This document shows positions 22,159 to 34,584 of a stretch of DNA of 64,000 nt, one piece after another (position 1 is the first letter of the stretch; each line of letters starts with the position of its first letter). Origin of the DNA: Prochilodus magdalenae (lineage: Eukaryota > Chordata > Actinopteri > Characiformes > Prochilodontidae); NCBI GenBank assembly GCA_024036415.1, contig JAMWET010000477.1, positions 1,261,039 through 1,325,038 of the forward strand, written 5' to 3'. Made by a program: the position numbers and the translations under genes. The notes beneath the pieces were generated by a model. It was given only the letters and a program-made list of their open reading frames with translations, made no database searches and was not told where the DNA came from.

Positions 22159-23441
22159 CAGTGAGGAAAATAAGTATTTGAACACCCTGCGACTTTGCAA
22201 GTTCTCCCACTTAGAAATCATAGGGGTCTGAAATGTTCATCTTAGGTGCATGTCCACTGTGAGAGACATAATCTAAAACAAAAAATTCAGAAATCACAAT
22301 GTATGATTTTTTAAAAAATGTATTTGTGTGTTACTGCTGCAAATAAGTATTTGAAGACCTGTGAAAATCAATGTTAATATTTGGTACAGTAGCCTTTGTT
22401 TGCAATTACAGAGGTTAAACGTTTCCTGTAGTTTTTCACCAGGTTTGCACACACTGCAGCAGGGATTTTGGCCCATTCCTCCACACAGATCTTTCACATG
22501 ATGCTTTCACCCCCATGCTTCACAGTAGGGATTGTGTTTTTGGGATGGTACTCATCATTCTTCGTCCTCCAAACACGGCGAGTGGAATTAAGACCAAAAA
22601 GTTCTATTTTGGTCTCATCTGACCACAGAACTTTCTCCCATGACTCCTCTGGATCATCCAAATGGTCATGGGCAAACTTAAGACGGGCCTGGACGTGTGC
22701 TGATTTGAGCAGGGGAACCTTCCGTGCCATGCATGACTTTAAACTATGACGTCTTAGTGTATTACCCACAGTCACCTTGGAAACAGTGGTGCCAGCTCTC
22801 TTCAGGTCATTGACCAGCTACTCCGTGTAGTTCTGGGCTGATTCCTCACCTTTCTTAGGATCACTGATATGCCATGAGGTGAGATCTTGCGTGGAGCCCC
22901 AGTCCGAGCGAGATTGACAGTCATGTTTAGCTTCTTCCATTTTCTAATAATTGCTCCAACAGTTGATCTTTTTTCACCAAGCTGCTTGGCAATTGCCCCG
23001 TAGCCCTTTTCAGCCTTGTGGAGGTCAACAATTTTGTCTCTGGTGTCTTTGGACAGCTCTTTGGTCTCAGCCATGTTAGTAGTTGGAGTCTTACTGATTG
23101 TGTGGGGTGGACAGGTGTCTTTATGCAGCTAAGGACCTTAAACAGGTGCTTCTAATTTAGAATAATAAGTGTAGTGGAGGTGGAGTTTTTAGAGGCGGAC
23201 TAACAGGTCTTTGAGGGCCAGAATTTTTGCTGATTGGCAGGTGTTCAAATACTTATTTGCAGCAGTAACACACAAATAAATGATAAAAAAAAATCATACA
23301 TAGTGATTTCCAGGTTTTTTTTTAGATTATGTTTCTCACAGTGGACAGGCACCTAAGATGAACATTTCAGACACCTTTATGATTTCTAAGTGGGAGAACT
23401 TGCAAAGTTGCAGGGTGTTCAAATACTTATTTTCCTCACTG
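22159..23441 (-). mobile_element. Tc1-like transposon, internally deleted, with TIRs and TA duplication
   Basis: Terminal inverted repeats begin CAGTGAGGAAAATAAGTATT at 22159 and mirror at 23441 (ending AATACTTATTTTCCTCACTG). Inner TIR blocks (AAGTATTTG next to GCAGCAGTAACACACAAAT) recur near 22320-22350 and 23240-23280. Both ends are flanked by TA (22157-22158 and 23442-23443), the Tc1/mariner target duplication. It is about 1.28 kb, shorter than the ~1.6 kb usual for full-length fish Tc1 elements. Confidence 0.95.
22376..23074 (-). pseudogene. Tc1-like transposase pseudogene lacking catalytic core
   Basis: The N-terminal part runs from [20 protein letters not shown] (start at 23074) through the paired-type helix-turn-helix and the linker GAPRKISP. 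A frameshift plus an in-frame stop near 22825-22800 break it. The frame resumes with TVGNTLRRHSLKSC and reaches WSDETKIELFG, which holds the first catalytic Asp, then KHGGESIM. The reading then jumps to the C-terminal tail ([19 protein letters not shown], then a stop near 22376). The DNDPKH and SPDLNPIE segments carrying the second and third catalytic residues are missing, so it cannot encode an active enzyme. Confidence 0.92.
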
Positions 23442-23443
23442 TA

Positions 23444-26090
23444 GGTTTCTACAGGGTCTTGTAGTGAGCACAATGTTCCAAGCAGGTTGAGTGTTTTTGT
23501 TGTGTGTTTGAACAGCCTTTGTCAATTTATTAACAGCTGATTATATTTGAAATAGTAAGTTTATCAAGTGAACATAATGCATATTCACTGGAATGAACTA
23601 ATAACACCAAAATTAAAAAATAGTCTTTCTTCGAAACAATAGAAGCCAGGCAAAAGTGCTGTTTATTGCATACAGAACTGTTGTTACTTTCATAATTATT
23701 AATATTTTCATTATCTTGTCTGTATTTACCAGCCTAGTTGACTGTGTTTCCATTATGTCATTGAATAGTGGATATACAAGTATGTCACAACTTGCAAACT
23801 TGGGTAACATAGAACATGGCAATTTTATTGCCTGCATTTTATTACTACTGTCAGCAATTTGGTTTTTAACATCCTTATGGTAAATTTGTAAGAACTGTCC
23901 AAATGCATCATTAACAGTATATCCAGTGCTAGAGAATGTATTATGTAGATAAATAATTATCCACTAATAGATAATAAAGGCAAATTGTGTATCCTCAGTG
24001 TAGTAAATGTATGAGAAACTATATGAACTTAGCACATGGCTCATTTCCTTATTATACATAGACAAGAACAGTTGTCCTAAAACATACCCCTATGGAGCAC
24101 CAGCATTTAGTCATTTAGTCATAGAGTAAATTTCAAGGTTCATTCAGTGAAATTCTGAGAGATCCCATACACATGATGAATGTGAAAGACTACACCTGGG
24201 TGTAAAATGTTTAAAAACATTATTTAGTGAATATAGTTAATAATATATTTATGGAATTTCATATATGCATATTCCCTAGAATTTACCTTAAAACAGACTT
24301 CGATAATTAGGCTGAAATGGCCTAAAGACATGCTGTGTGAGATTTTCAGCACTAAAAATATGCTTTTTAAAGTTCTACTGCATTTATCACTTGACTCAAA
24401 AGAATTTTCTAAGAATAGTGTCTGTTTAAATGTGGTATATAGTTTGACCACAGATATGTATAGAAAAGCACCAGAAACTAGTGTATGCAGTAAAATATAC
24501 AATATTATATACCAATAATGTAATATACCAAAACCATACATAGTATATCTTCAATATAGCAAAGCGTCACTGGCAATGTCCATTTAGTGGACACTGCACA
24601 TGTGTAAAGATAAGGGCTTGACGTTTAAGGTGCCTGGTACAGTCTGGCTTGCCATTGATGAGCATTAAAAATGCATTCAGGGCCTTTTAGCCCACTTAGA
24701 TTTGGGTTTGATGACCTTTGCTAAAACTTACTGCATTGTAATCTTTAGGGCCTGTATATCTCCCTGCTCAGTCTGTAATCTCCATATCTGCAGAGTCTCC
24801 AGGCTCTGACAAAGGCATTCCAATATGGGCTAAGTGGCATATAATTAAATGTAAACTTTGGTCTATAGCTTTATGGATGGGTGACTGATATGGTGATATG
24901 TAATTTGTTATGACAATAAATGAAATGGTTTTCTGATCATTTCATGGGTACTGTTAATACTTCTAGAATACTGACCAACTACAGATGTCATACACAGATA
25001 TGGATGGGGCTCTAAAAGTGCTGTAACTATCTGTTGAAGAGTTGATTGTGTTTAATTGGATGTAGTGATGCGCAGTGATTCTTAAAATGTTGAATCAAAC
25101 AGTTATTTTGCTTAAAGCCTTATAAGTGTCACTGCTTGCCTGGGAAGTTTGTCTGCTCCAGCTTATAAAACCCCAGAAAAACAACATTGCAAGTTTCGTG
25201 TAATGGGCATGGTTCGGTCAGTGTTCGAATGCTTTCCTATTCAGTATTTGTCTGGAGGAACATGGTGTTGAAAAAGGGAGGTAACATCTTGTGTGTTTTT
25301 GTGTTGATGTTCCATAAAGATTTTGCTAGATGTTCGGTATTTCATTTCATTAAGATTATTTTAGGATTATTTTTTAGGAAGTCAGTGTTTTTTCACAACT
25401 ACACAACTAACTGCAGTACCAAAATATAAAAGCACACCCCTACTAAGGATCTTGATACAATATTGCCCATCCCTAGTTTTACCTAATTCCATGACAGGCA
25501 GTAATCTTGGTTACCTCCCTAACGCCGGTAGGATTCTGGCTGTAAAACACCAGCGTTCCACACACTCCTCCTGCTGTCAGATGTTGACAGGATGGAAATC
25601 TGCACAAGGCTCACTGTCACTCGTCCGAGAGACAATGAGGCGAATGTTTGAAATGGTCTCTTCAGGTTTTTTGATGGGGTGGGGGGGTGTTGCGTGGAGG
25701 GGACAGCGATTGTAGTGGAAAACGCCTGCATTTCACGGGGCAGACAGTAGCCACGAGTGGGGGTAGGGCAGAGGAACTGCGATATGACTGACATGAGTTA
25801 TGGAGTGAGGTGAATGTAGAAACAGGAAAAGAAATCAGAAAGAAATGGTTAATAATTGTCTAAAATACATTTTAAAGTGGTGATACAATGACATTTGAAA
25901 TATTGGAATATATTATAATCGATTGTTATAATTATTCAAAAACATAAATGCACTTAAATGTAAAATTCTAAGAAAGACTTTTCAGTGTCTAAATTCTGTA
26001 AAGAATCATAAACAAACTAAATAGTTAAAAAAGTATTAAAACATCAGAGACCTATACTCCTGCTGGGTGGGGTGCCTAAAAGAGTTCACT
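23444..26090. other. Intron, no gene seen; possible regulatory patch
   Basis: Mostly AT-rich. About 24600-24860 is repeat-poor and has TCF/LEF-like words (GACCTTTGCT near 24715, CTGACAAAGGC near 24807) and a TAATTAAA core. Given that the gene is a Wnt inhibitor, feedback through TCF sites is conceivable but purely speculative. Around 25450-25800 the sequence is GC-richer with a G-run near 25678. Confidence 0.35.
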
Positions 26091-26469
26091 AATATATCCA
26101 CTAGTTGGCGCTGGGGGCAGCTGACTGGTAAGAAACAGTGTGTAATTTTAGCAATAAATTGTTAGCAGCAGTTAGAATGCAAGGCGAATGCAAGTTCCAG
26201 AAAGCAGAACGCTAGCCCTAAAATGCTTTTCTTTGACGCTCTAAACAATGTTGTTGAAACTATCGGAATAGTAACTAGTAGCAGCTAGTATTTTTAAAAA
26301 CTTTTCGTTGTCGTTCCTTTTTTTTTCATACATTTTTTTTTTTATCTGTAGCAAACAGCCTATCGCCTTTTTAAATGAATGGTGGCTGCCAGCAAGCCAG
26401 CAATAAACCGCTATTCACTGATGTCTGGAACACAGTATTTTTAATTATGGTAAATGATGACTGATCAAC

Positions 26470-27030
26470 TAGTCAGCTGTCTTTTTGAATAGCCAGTTGA
26501 GCAGTAAAAATTAATAGCTGTGCGGCCGCTAATTCTGGTTAACTGAATAGAAGACCCTGAAAAAGGCTGTACAATTAGCGGTCTCTGCGGGCTTTGGGCT
26601 GATGTCAGGAGGAAGAAAGGCACAGAGCTGGAGGAGACGTGGGAGATGCTCTTTGCTTTTGTCCTCACACTGGGGCCGCGGTTAGAAGCGGTGTAATGAA
26701 AAGGTCGCTCAGCCATTGTACCACGCTCTCCCAGCGCTGAGCTTTAAAGAAACGACCCCCCCCCCAAATCCCCTCCACCCCCACCCACTGCAAAATGGTT
26801 GGTGGCAGGACCTTGAAGAGCGGGCAGGAGCCGCAGCTTAATGAGAGCGAGGGGGCCAAATAAGCGGCGGCGGCGGCAGCGCCGGGCAGCTCTAATTTGT
26901 TTTAGGTGTGCTCAGAATAGATAAGGACGAATGTGTGGCCTTCCCCCTCCCCTCCTCCCCCCACTGCAACCTTTGCTTCCCTGGAGATAACGCAGAGTGC
27001 TCACAGCCAATCTCAGCGGGGGAGGGGTGG
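26470..27030. promoter_or_regulatory. GC-rich candidate regulatory block with short CGG run
   Basis: Balanced to GC-rich sequence in an otherwise AT-rich intron: GTGCGGCCGCTAATTCTGG near 26519, GGGGCCGCGG near 26671 and a GCGGCGGCGGCGGCAGCGCCG stretch near 26863-26883 followed by CTCTAATTTG. C-runs occur near 26756-26765. It lies directly upstream of the large purine tract. It could be an enhancer or an alternative promoter; no coding potential was recognised. Confidence 0.35.
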
Positions 27031-27033
27031 GGG

Positions 27034-28075
<1,042 letters not shown>

Positions 28076-28089
28076 AATAACCTTGTCTA

Positions 28090-28560
28090 GTGTTAAGTCT
28101 GGCTCCTAAAGGCCGACCTTAAGCTGCTGTCAGGACAGTGTGATTTGGCCGAAGCGAGCGGTAAAGCAGATCACTTAATTATGCCCATTTCCCAGCATGC
28201 CTCTGAGAGCCGTTCACTTTTTCTGCGTGAGCGTGCTGTGGATTTTCTGTCAGCTTCCATTTGTGGAGATATAATACACCCCGCCCCCCACAGTGAAGCA
28301 TGGCTGTTAAAGAATTTATCGCCTTTAGCCGCTGCCACCAATTAAGGACAGAGTGTAATCGGAGGCAGATGACCTTTGACCTTACAGGCCGCCGCCTGTC
28401 GTCTCCTTGGCCCCGGTCTGATTTAACATCTCCGGTTCAGCCGTGAAAGCCAAGCGCCTGTCGCTGGACACTGTGTGTGTGTGTGGTGGGGGGTGGACAG
28501 TGTGAAAGTGCAGGTGCAGCGAACGCTAATGTGTGGCGCTTTAAATTTTAAACAGACGAC
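28090..28560. promoter_or_regulatory. GC-richer candidate enhancer with perfect DR1 site
   Basis: A repeat-free block with homeodomain-type words (CACTTAATTATGCCC near 28171, CACCAATTAAGG near 28337) and, at 28370-28382, TGACCTTTGACCT. That is a perfect DR1 (AGGTCAAAGGTCA in reverse), bound by COUP-TF, HNF4 and RXR heterodimers. The adjacent sequence is unusually GC-rich for the intron (GGCCGCCGCCTGTCG). Motifs are seen; enhancer function is inferred. Confidence 0.4.
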
Positions 28561-28561
28561 T

Positions 28562-29300
28562 GTAAATAATTGATGGTGGCTCTGGCTGAGAAGTTAAAAG
28601 GTATCTCGTCATTACAGAGAACCTGTTTTATAAAAAAGAAAAACACAGCGAGCTCTGAGCCAGCCATAGCGACTTAGCCAGATGCTGTAATATCACCTCA
28701 AGTCAATATAATACTGCATTAAATTATAGATAATACTGCATGATTTTGTGCACTAGTTTATGTGACCTCCCATTGTTGATGGTGGCATCAGTTTTTTAGC
28801 TATCATGCTTTTTCTTCTGGATCATATCCTGCATGGATGGTTAGAAAAACAGGCTAGTGACCTAGATAGCCATAACCGGTCTGGATTTGGTATTACACAA
28901 AGAAAAACATCTTTGTGGGTCTCGCTGTTGATTAGATTTAAGGGTTTCTGATATAACTCCATTTACCTGACTTTCCCCACACATAATATTGTTTTAATGA
29001 TAATACCACATCTGAGGAAAAAGAGTGATGATGTGTTCAGTTGTTGGCTTGCCCTACACTGCAGGGTTTACTAGGGTTTACCATTACTAGGATTACTAGG
29101 GTTTACCATTAGGCATTTTCATAATTTTCTTAATTTAGTTACTGAATACTTTAAACAAGTACAGTAATCGGTGGAATTGGAGGATATTTTCAGTAGCTTG
29201 CTAAACTGCTAAAATAATTTAGAAATAGGCAGTCTCGTTAAGAAAAATTTGTTTTACGTTTTCTCAATTTCTTCTGAGGATTAGGGAGATCAGGTTATAA
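28562..29300. other. Intron, no gene seen
   Basis: AT-rich, with a short imperfect repetition of GGGTTTACTAGG/TTACCATTACTAGG words at about 29064-29112. Confidence 0.5.
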
Positions 29301-29309
29301 ATACCTGTG

Positions 29310-29500
29310 GGGTGTGCATAGGATTCATTCAAACGGGTCCAAAGCAGATGTTAAAGATTGGCAGAAAGGAGTGATTGCATTTAGGTGTGCCAAAAGTGAT
29401 AGTGTGAAGGAAGTGTGTAGGTGTATGGAAGTGAACAGTCATATGGGTCTACCAGCAGTGGCAAAAATCCCAGTCTACAGGAAATTCTCCTCAGAATAGT
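29310..29500 (+). pseudogene. Possible N-terminal fragment of a Tc1-like transposase
   Basis: The + frame from 29314 reads KADVKDWQKGVIAFRCAKSD, then VKEVCRCMEVNS. It resembles the D-W-Q-x-G-x-I helix-turn-helix start of a Tc1-like family. It is short, ends in a stop at 29497-29499, and no matching catalytic domain follows. The identification rests on a few residues and is tentative. Confidence 0.4.
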
Positions 29501-30004
29501 GCCAGGGCATCTACCAAATCTGGTTCAAATGCACAATTCTTTGCTGCAAGAGTGACTGAGCATAGATGTACATACATCCAGAAACCTGTCCAGTCCATAC
29601 CAAATTAAATCCGACTGTTATTTGTGCTCTTGAGGGTATTACATGCTAGGCTCGTTGTAGTCAGAAGGGACATTTTGTCTAGTGAGAAATAATTGCAAAA
29701 TAATACCCATTGGTATGAACCATTTTGCCATGAGTACAGTATGAAAATAAGTTTTAGGCTGGAAACTCTCAGGTCTTATGTTTATAACTATTTTTTAAGG
29801 GGCCTTTCGAAGGCATTTCTTGTTCTTCAGGTATCTGGTTCTTACTACCACCACTATAAACAATTTGGAGCCTAAAAGTTTTTTTAGAGATGATTACACA
29901 TTCTTATTTTCTAATTATTGTTTTGTGTTGTGAGGACTGTAAATGAGAATCTGGCTAGAAATGTTCTAGTGTAGATCCTAGTTGTAGTTTTATTTTGGTA
30001 TGAT

Positions 30005-30125
30005 CAAGTCAAGTGAAGTCAAAGTTTATTTATGTAGCACCATTTGTGATGTTGTCACAAAGCAGCTTTATAGAAAATCTGGGTCCACAATGCAATGACA
30101 ATAGTAAAACGATATATTGTGCAGC
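30005..30125 (+). repeat. Dispersed fish repeat fragment
   Basis: TCAAGTCAAGTGAAGTCAAAG, then TTTATTTATGTAGCACCATTTGTG, then GTCACAAAGCAGCTTTATAGAAA follow the order of a repeat I recall as recurrent in teleost genomes. It ends near ATATTGTGCAGCCCTAG, another common repeat word. The family name needs a library search. Confidence 0.55.
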
Positions 30126-30289
30126 CCTAGTGTAGCTACAGAAACACTAGAGAGATTGTTGTACTAGTATACAGTACAGTGTACACTCTTCTCATTCGTA
30201 TTTGTTTGGGCCTTTTCCATCCCCATTCCTCATTCTGTGTATGTGTGTGTGCTGTGTGTTCAGGTATGAATATTTTATAGCCGGTGTGA

Positions 30290-30490
30290 TGGTGCTGCAA
30301 GCTGCTGTGTGGTGATGTGTTGAGGCCAGAGCCGCAGGGTTACTGGAATCCCGCCCGCAGGCGCAGCACCCGGCCGGAAAACCCGCAGCTACCGGGGGTC
30401 CGCAGCTAGTGGGAGGGGTTAACGGCTTTTATCAAATCAAATAAAGAGCGTGTTTAGCCTGGTGGGAGGCTGTCGCTAGCAGAAAATTGG
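30290..30490. promoter_or_regulatory. GC-rich repeat-poor block
   Basis: CCCGCCCGCAGGCGCAGCACCC and CCGGCCGGAAAACCCGC type words mark a CpG-containing island of about 150 bases in AT-rich intron. It could be regulatory or an orphan CpG cluster; no coding potential was seen. Confidence 0.3.
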
Positions 30491-31069
30491 ATTGAATGAT
30501 CTGTACAAAATACTACATTATGATTATCTTGCTACATATTATGATTATAATGGGATATATTGAGATTACATTGCTACATATTGCTTATATAATTATTAGT
30601 GTTGTAATTATAACGCTCATACTGTTATATTGTTATATGTTGCAAAGAGAGAAATTAGTATCTGAAGTTCATATTGTTAGTTTTACACAGGAGCTATCTA
30701 GCTAATGTAGGTAACAAGTAGTGAGAGTGTACATCCCACCAATTAGCATTGACTAACTGAGAAAAGACAAAGAGCGCATCTTGTGTCTAAAAAAATAAGA
30801 AACTTCCAAAATTGGCACGGTTTGAACCATATGTGTAACCATTTAGGAATTAAGTTAGCATGCTTATAGGAGGGGTATAAGCATCCTTTACTTGCTAGGC
30901 ATATTAGGTCATTTCTGATTTTACAAAAGTGTCGCTCTAACGGTCACATATCATCTGCAGTTACATAAAAATTGCTCCAGACAGACCATGTGTGCATGGA
31001 CGTTATATGAACTCAGTCATGTTATCTGTACATGGACCAGTTAGATTACATCTGTTTAAGAGGCTTTAG

Positions 31070-31393
31070 ATAGTATGGGATTGACAGCGAAGCAGGAGTT
31101 TTACAGACAGAAGGGAGACGGGGCGAGTGCTCTTTACCGCCGTAAAATATCAGCGCTCCTAATTTAGGCCCCTGAGAAGTGTGCGACTCACACACATATG
31201 CTGGAGAATCTGTCGAGAGCAGGCGGGCGGCCCCGCTGCTGTTTTGCATTTTGATTTAACATTTCAGAGAGCCGGCAATCTGCTCTCTCTGCGCTAGCGT
31301 TAGCGCGTTAGCGCTCCGATACACCCACACGGTCTCTCGCCGCCCGCCACGCCTCAAAGCCCAGAACACTGGCACAGGAAGTAAGGCTTTCCC

Positions 31394-31396
<3 letters not shown>
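31070..31396. promoter_or_regulatory. GC-richer block, candidate conserved noncoding element
   Basis: About 300 repeat-poor bases with CpGs (GGGCGGCCCCGC near 31225) and the palindromic cluster GCGCTAGCGTTAGCGCGTTAGCGCTCC near 31290-31316, followed by a (GA)n run. Function is inferred from contrast with flanks only. Confidence 0.35.

Positions 31397-31462
<66 letters not shown>
31397..31462. repeat. (GA)n microsatellite
   Basis: About 33 GA units without interruption. The Ser/Leu-rich minus frames across it are artefacts. Confidence 0.96.
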
Positions 31463-31466
<4 letters not shown>

Positions 31467-31800
31467 GGAAAGGGTGATAGAAAGAGGAATAATAGAAAAA
31501 GACAAAGATGCACGTAGGGTCCACAGTGTCCATGGATGGTTTATTTTAGAGATGTGAATTTGGTAAGTTGTTTTGATTGATAACTGACCATTATGTGGTT
31601 AAATGCTAACCTAAAATCATGGACACAATCCTTATGTAAACAAGGCTGTAGGCTTTATGCAGTAAAAAAAAAAAATAAAGCCAAACATTACAGATATGAC
31701 AGTAACACAATGTAACCTGAGTGTACTTACATGTACATAACAATGTGTTTCTTTTATGCTGTAGCTATGTATTGTGACTATGGTAAAACTATAGTTGTGT

Positions 31801-32407
31801 GCTACAGTTTCTTATTGGGTCAGAAGCGTTTTTTAATAGCATTCTGTAAAGCTTGTCCAACCTCACAAGAATAGCTATGGAAGAACACATCAGTTTGCAT
31901 GACATGATATGTTTTTTTTTTTGACTAATTAAATATTCTGATTCTGATAAGCAGGTCTGTTAAGGTCATTAATGAGTTGGACATATCATGTTTCTCATTA
32001 TGTATATTGTATGTATATTGTGCAAGTGCAGTTTTGTTTATTACACAACTGATGTTAAGATACGAAATGATGGCTGGTGTTCTGTAAGACATCCTTGAGT
32101 GTGTCCCAGATTGAAGCAGTACCTTTATTCTTTCTTGTTCGCCAGCTGCTCAGACTGAAAGAAGAGAAAGTGCCCTTAGAATATTGTTGCTGCATAATAT
32201 CCAACCTCAAAACTCAATGAAGTACTGAGTAATTCACTGAAGGCTGCCTCATGTGTTTCATTTTGAGCCATCTTCAGGGGTCACTGTAGGGGACCAACTA
32301 ATTCATTTAGGTTCTATAAGGCAAAGGGTTACAGTGGTTCTTACAGATTTGCTACAGTTCCTCATTAAGTTAAATGGGGTTTTACTAGCATTCTATAAAG
32401 CTTGTCC
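31801..32407. repeat. Direct duplication of a ~57-bp segment, 550 bp apart
   Basis: 31801-31858 and 32351-32407 share GCTACAGTT, then TAGCATTCT and TAAAGCTTGTCC in the same order and spacing, with scattered substitutions between. They may be two copies of an unknown dispersed repeat or an old local duplication. Confidence 0.65.
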
Positions 32408-32409
32408 TC

Positions 32410-33525
32410 ATTTATAGACATACTCTAAGCAACAATGACAAACGAGACAGCAATGGCAGGCAGGAAAGAATCTGTTCTGCTTCCTGCCGCTGTAGCCTGC
32501 TGTTCACATGAGGCTTGTTGCTTAACGTCTTCAAAAAACAGCTTCTGTAAAAAAAAGAGGCCCTTTGACTGACATGTGAAACATGAGGACATCTCTTTTA
32601 CCAGCTACCAAATGCCTCAAACTGAATAACTTTTAAAGTGATGTCGTTCATTTCGTCAACATTTTTCAATACAGCCACTATTCACCTAATCAGCCCTGCA
32701 TATTTGAAGGAAGCAGCTCTTCGATTAGTGGAGATTTGTTCTGTTACAGCTTAGGCAAAGTCTATCAGCTCACATTGCACACTAGAGATCAGCAGAAGGA
32801 GAAAAGTTTCTTGGTAGTACTTCATTGCTTCAAGTGTTGAGTGTTTAATCTCTCGTTGCGTCAAAGTTTTTCTCATAGCTCACTAAAACAAGCCAAGAGA
32901 AAGTGCTGGTTCTAATCTTTCCATTAGTACCAGTGTGTAGTAAGGTAGAAGAGGAGATATGTTATGATTTAACTGTGATGAATTGTTATTACTGAGACTG
33001 ATGTCAAAACAGACGGACAAAGAACTTGAAGAAGTGCTAACTCCAACCTGTTAGTGCAGTTATAATCATTATGTAATCACTTATGTAATTATGTCAACAC
33101 GTTTTGCAAAACAAGTCTTCAGTTATGAGTATTTAAAATAAAAATGAAAGTCTGTATGTATGTATTGATGGTGGAGTGTTGGGCTTAATCTGCGATGGTA
33201 TGTTGCTGTTGGCAGGTTTTCGTAGTGGAATTATATTCGGAACACCACTAGGAATACTGTACTGTAATTACATTCTCCGCATTAGCATGCGGGGGCCTGT
33301 GAGGGACACGCTGCGCTGCCCCTAGTGGCATGGAGCCATATGGTGCCCTGGACCGCTTTGCTCTGTTTTGGCAGCCTGCTCTTAGAAGGTCAAATATCAG
33401 AGTCAGAGGAGTGCCATGCACATGCACACGCACAGACACACACACATCATGATCATTATTTAGAAATCTCTGGATTTTTTTTTTTTACTTTGACATCTGT
33501 AATGTAATCTTTGTCTCTGTTTCTG

Positions 33526-33556
<31 letters not shown>

Positions 33557-33960
33557 TATGAATCCTATGAATCCACATCACATGTCATTGCTTCGGTCCA
33601 ACATCCCACCAAACAGGATGCAAAATCAGCAAAATCATATTCTCGTCTACAGTAACATAAAATCCAGTAGTTCAGTTCATTCCCCCTCCCCCCACACAAC
33701 ACCCCACCTCACATTTTTGATCAACAAAGAATGTTTTGTCTCTCAGGTTTGCTTAATTTATGTACACTATAGCAATGTGACTAATGTAACTAACAAGCAT
33801 TGGACATTTATACTAGAGACGTTCACAACTTCAAATAGAGCAGAGCCAGAAAGGACTGCAACGTTAAGTGTTCTCTTTTTATGAAGCAGAGCAGGTAGAA
33901 CAACGAATTCATGCATAGAAGCCATATACCCATTATAGTTATGGATTTTAGACAGTGGTT
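32410..33960. other. Intron, no gene seen
   Basis: Chance frames only. A CT-rich run lies at about 33525-33556 and a C-rich patch near 33680-33710. About 33280-33345 is GC-richer. Confidence 0.45.
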
Positions 33961-33969
33961 GGATAGAGA

Positions 33970-34580
33970 AAGTTCTGAAGGTAGTTTCAGATGGAAAACC
34001 ACTGGGGAATAAGATAAAGGTTACTAGGAACAATAAATGGTGATACATTTAGACTGATATGGGTAATATTTATTAGCTACACATTATGGAAGTAGTGTCT
34101 GTCAGTATGACATTGGGTCACCATGTTTACTACTGCAGCATGCCAGATGTCTCTGCATAGTTGTAAACGTTCCTAATGGTGTCCTGCGACAATCTGTTCC
34201 ATGTAGTAATATTCTCACACAGTTTCTGCAGATTTTGGAGTAGGAGTGGAGGTGGAGTGACACCAGACCTTCAGGATGTGACAACAAACCGCTTATCTTG
34301 GTGCTTACCACGGTGCCATATGACAGTCTGGCATGACATCGTTGCAGTCTTAGGCAGAGCTGATGCAGTGTTAAGGGCAGTCATTGCAACGGTCTGCATG
34401 CATGTAGTCCTGCGTTGTGAACTTTTTGAATTGGGTCCTTTTCCCAGCACACACACTAATCATTCTATAAGGAGTCTGTGTGTTTATCTGGGAACAATCT
34501 ACTCCCAGCAGTTGCACAGCACAAGTTCTCCATCTTCATTTTTCTCCATCCCCAAAACGGTTAAACACTCTTGACAATAT
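33970..34580 (-). mobile_element. Tc1/mariner-like relic, family copy C (best copy)
   Basis: Opens with AAGGTTACTAGGAACAATAAATGG at about 34016 and shares the GTCTGTCAGTATG, GCATGCCAGATGTCTC and GTGACACCAGACCTTC blocks with copies A and B. The minus strand translated near 34200-34150 reads ITTWNRLSQDTIRNVYNY, like the C-terminal W-N-x-I-P-Q-D-T-I-R block of Tc1-type transposases. Upstream pieces (TATMSCQTVIWH) resemble an HTH region. Stops and frameshifts break it; the extent is approximate. Confidence 0.6.
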
Positions 34581-34584
34581 TGTG

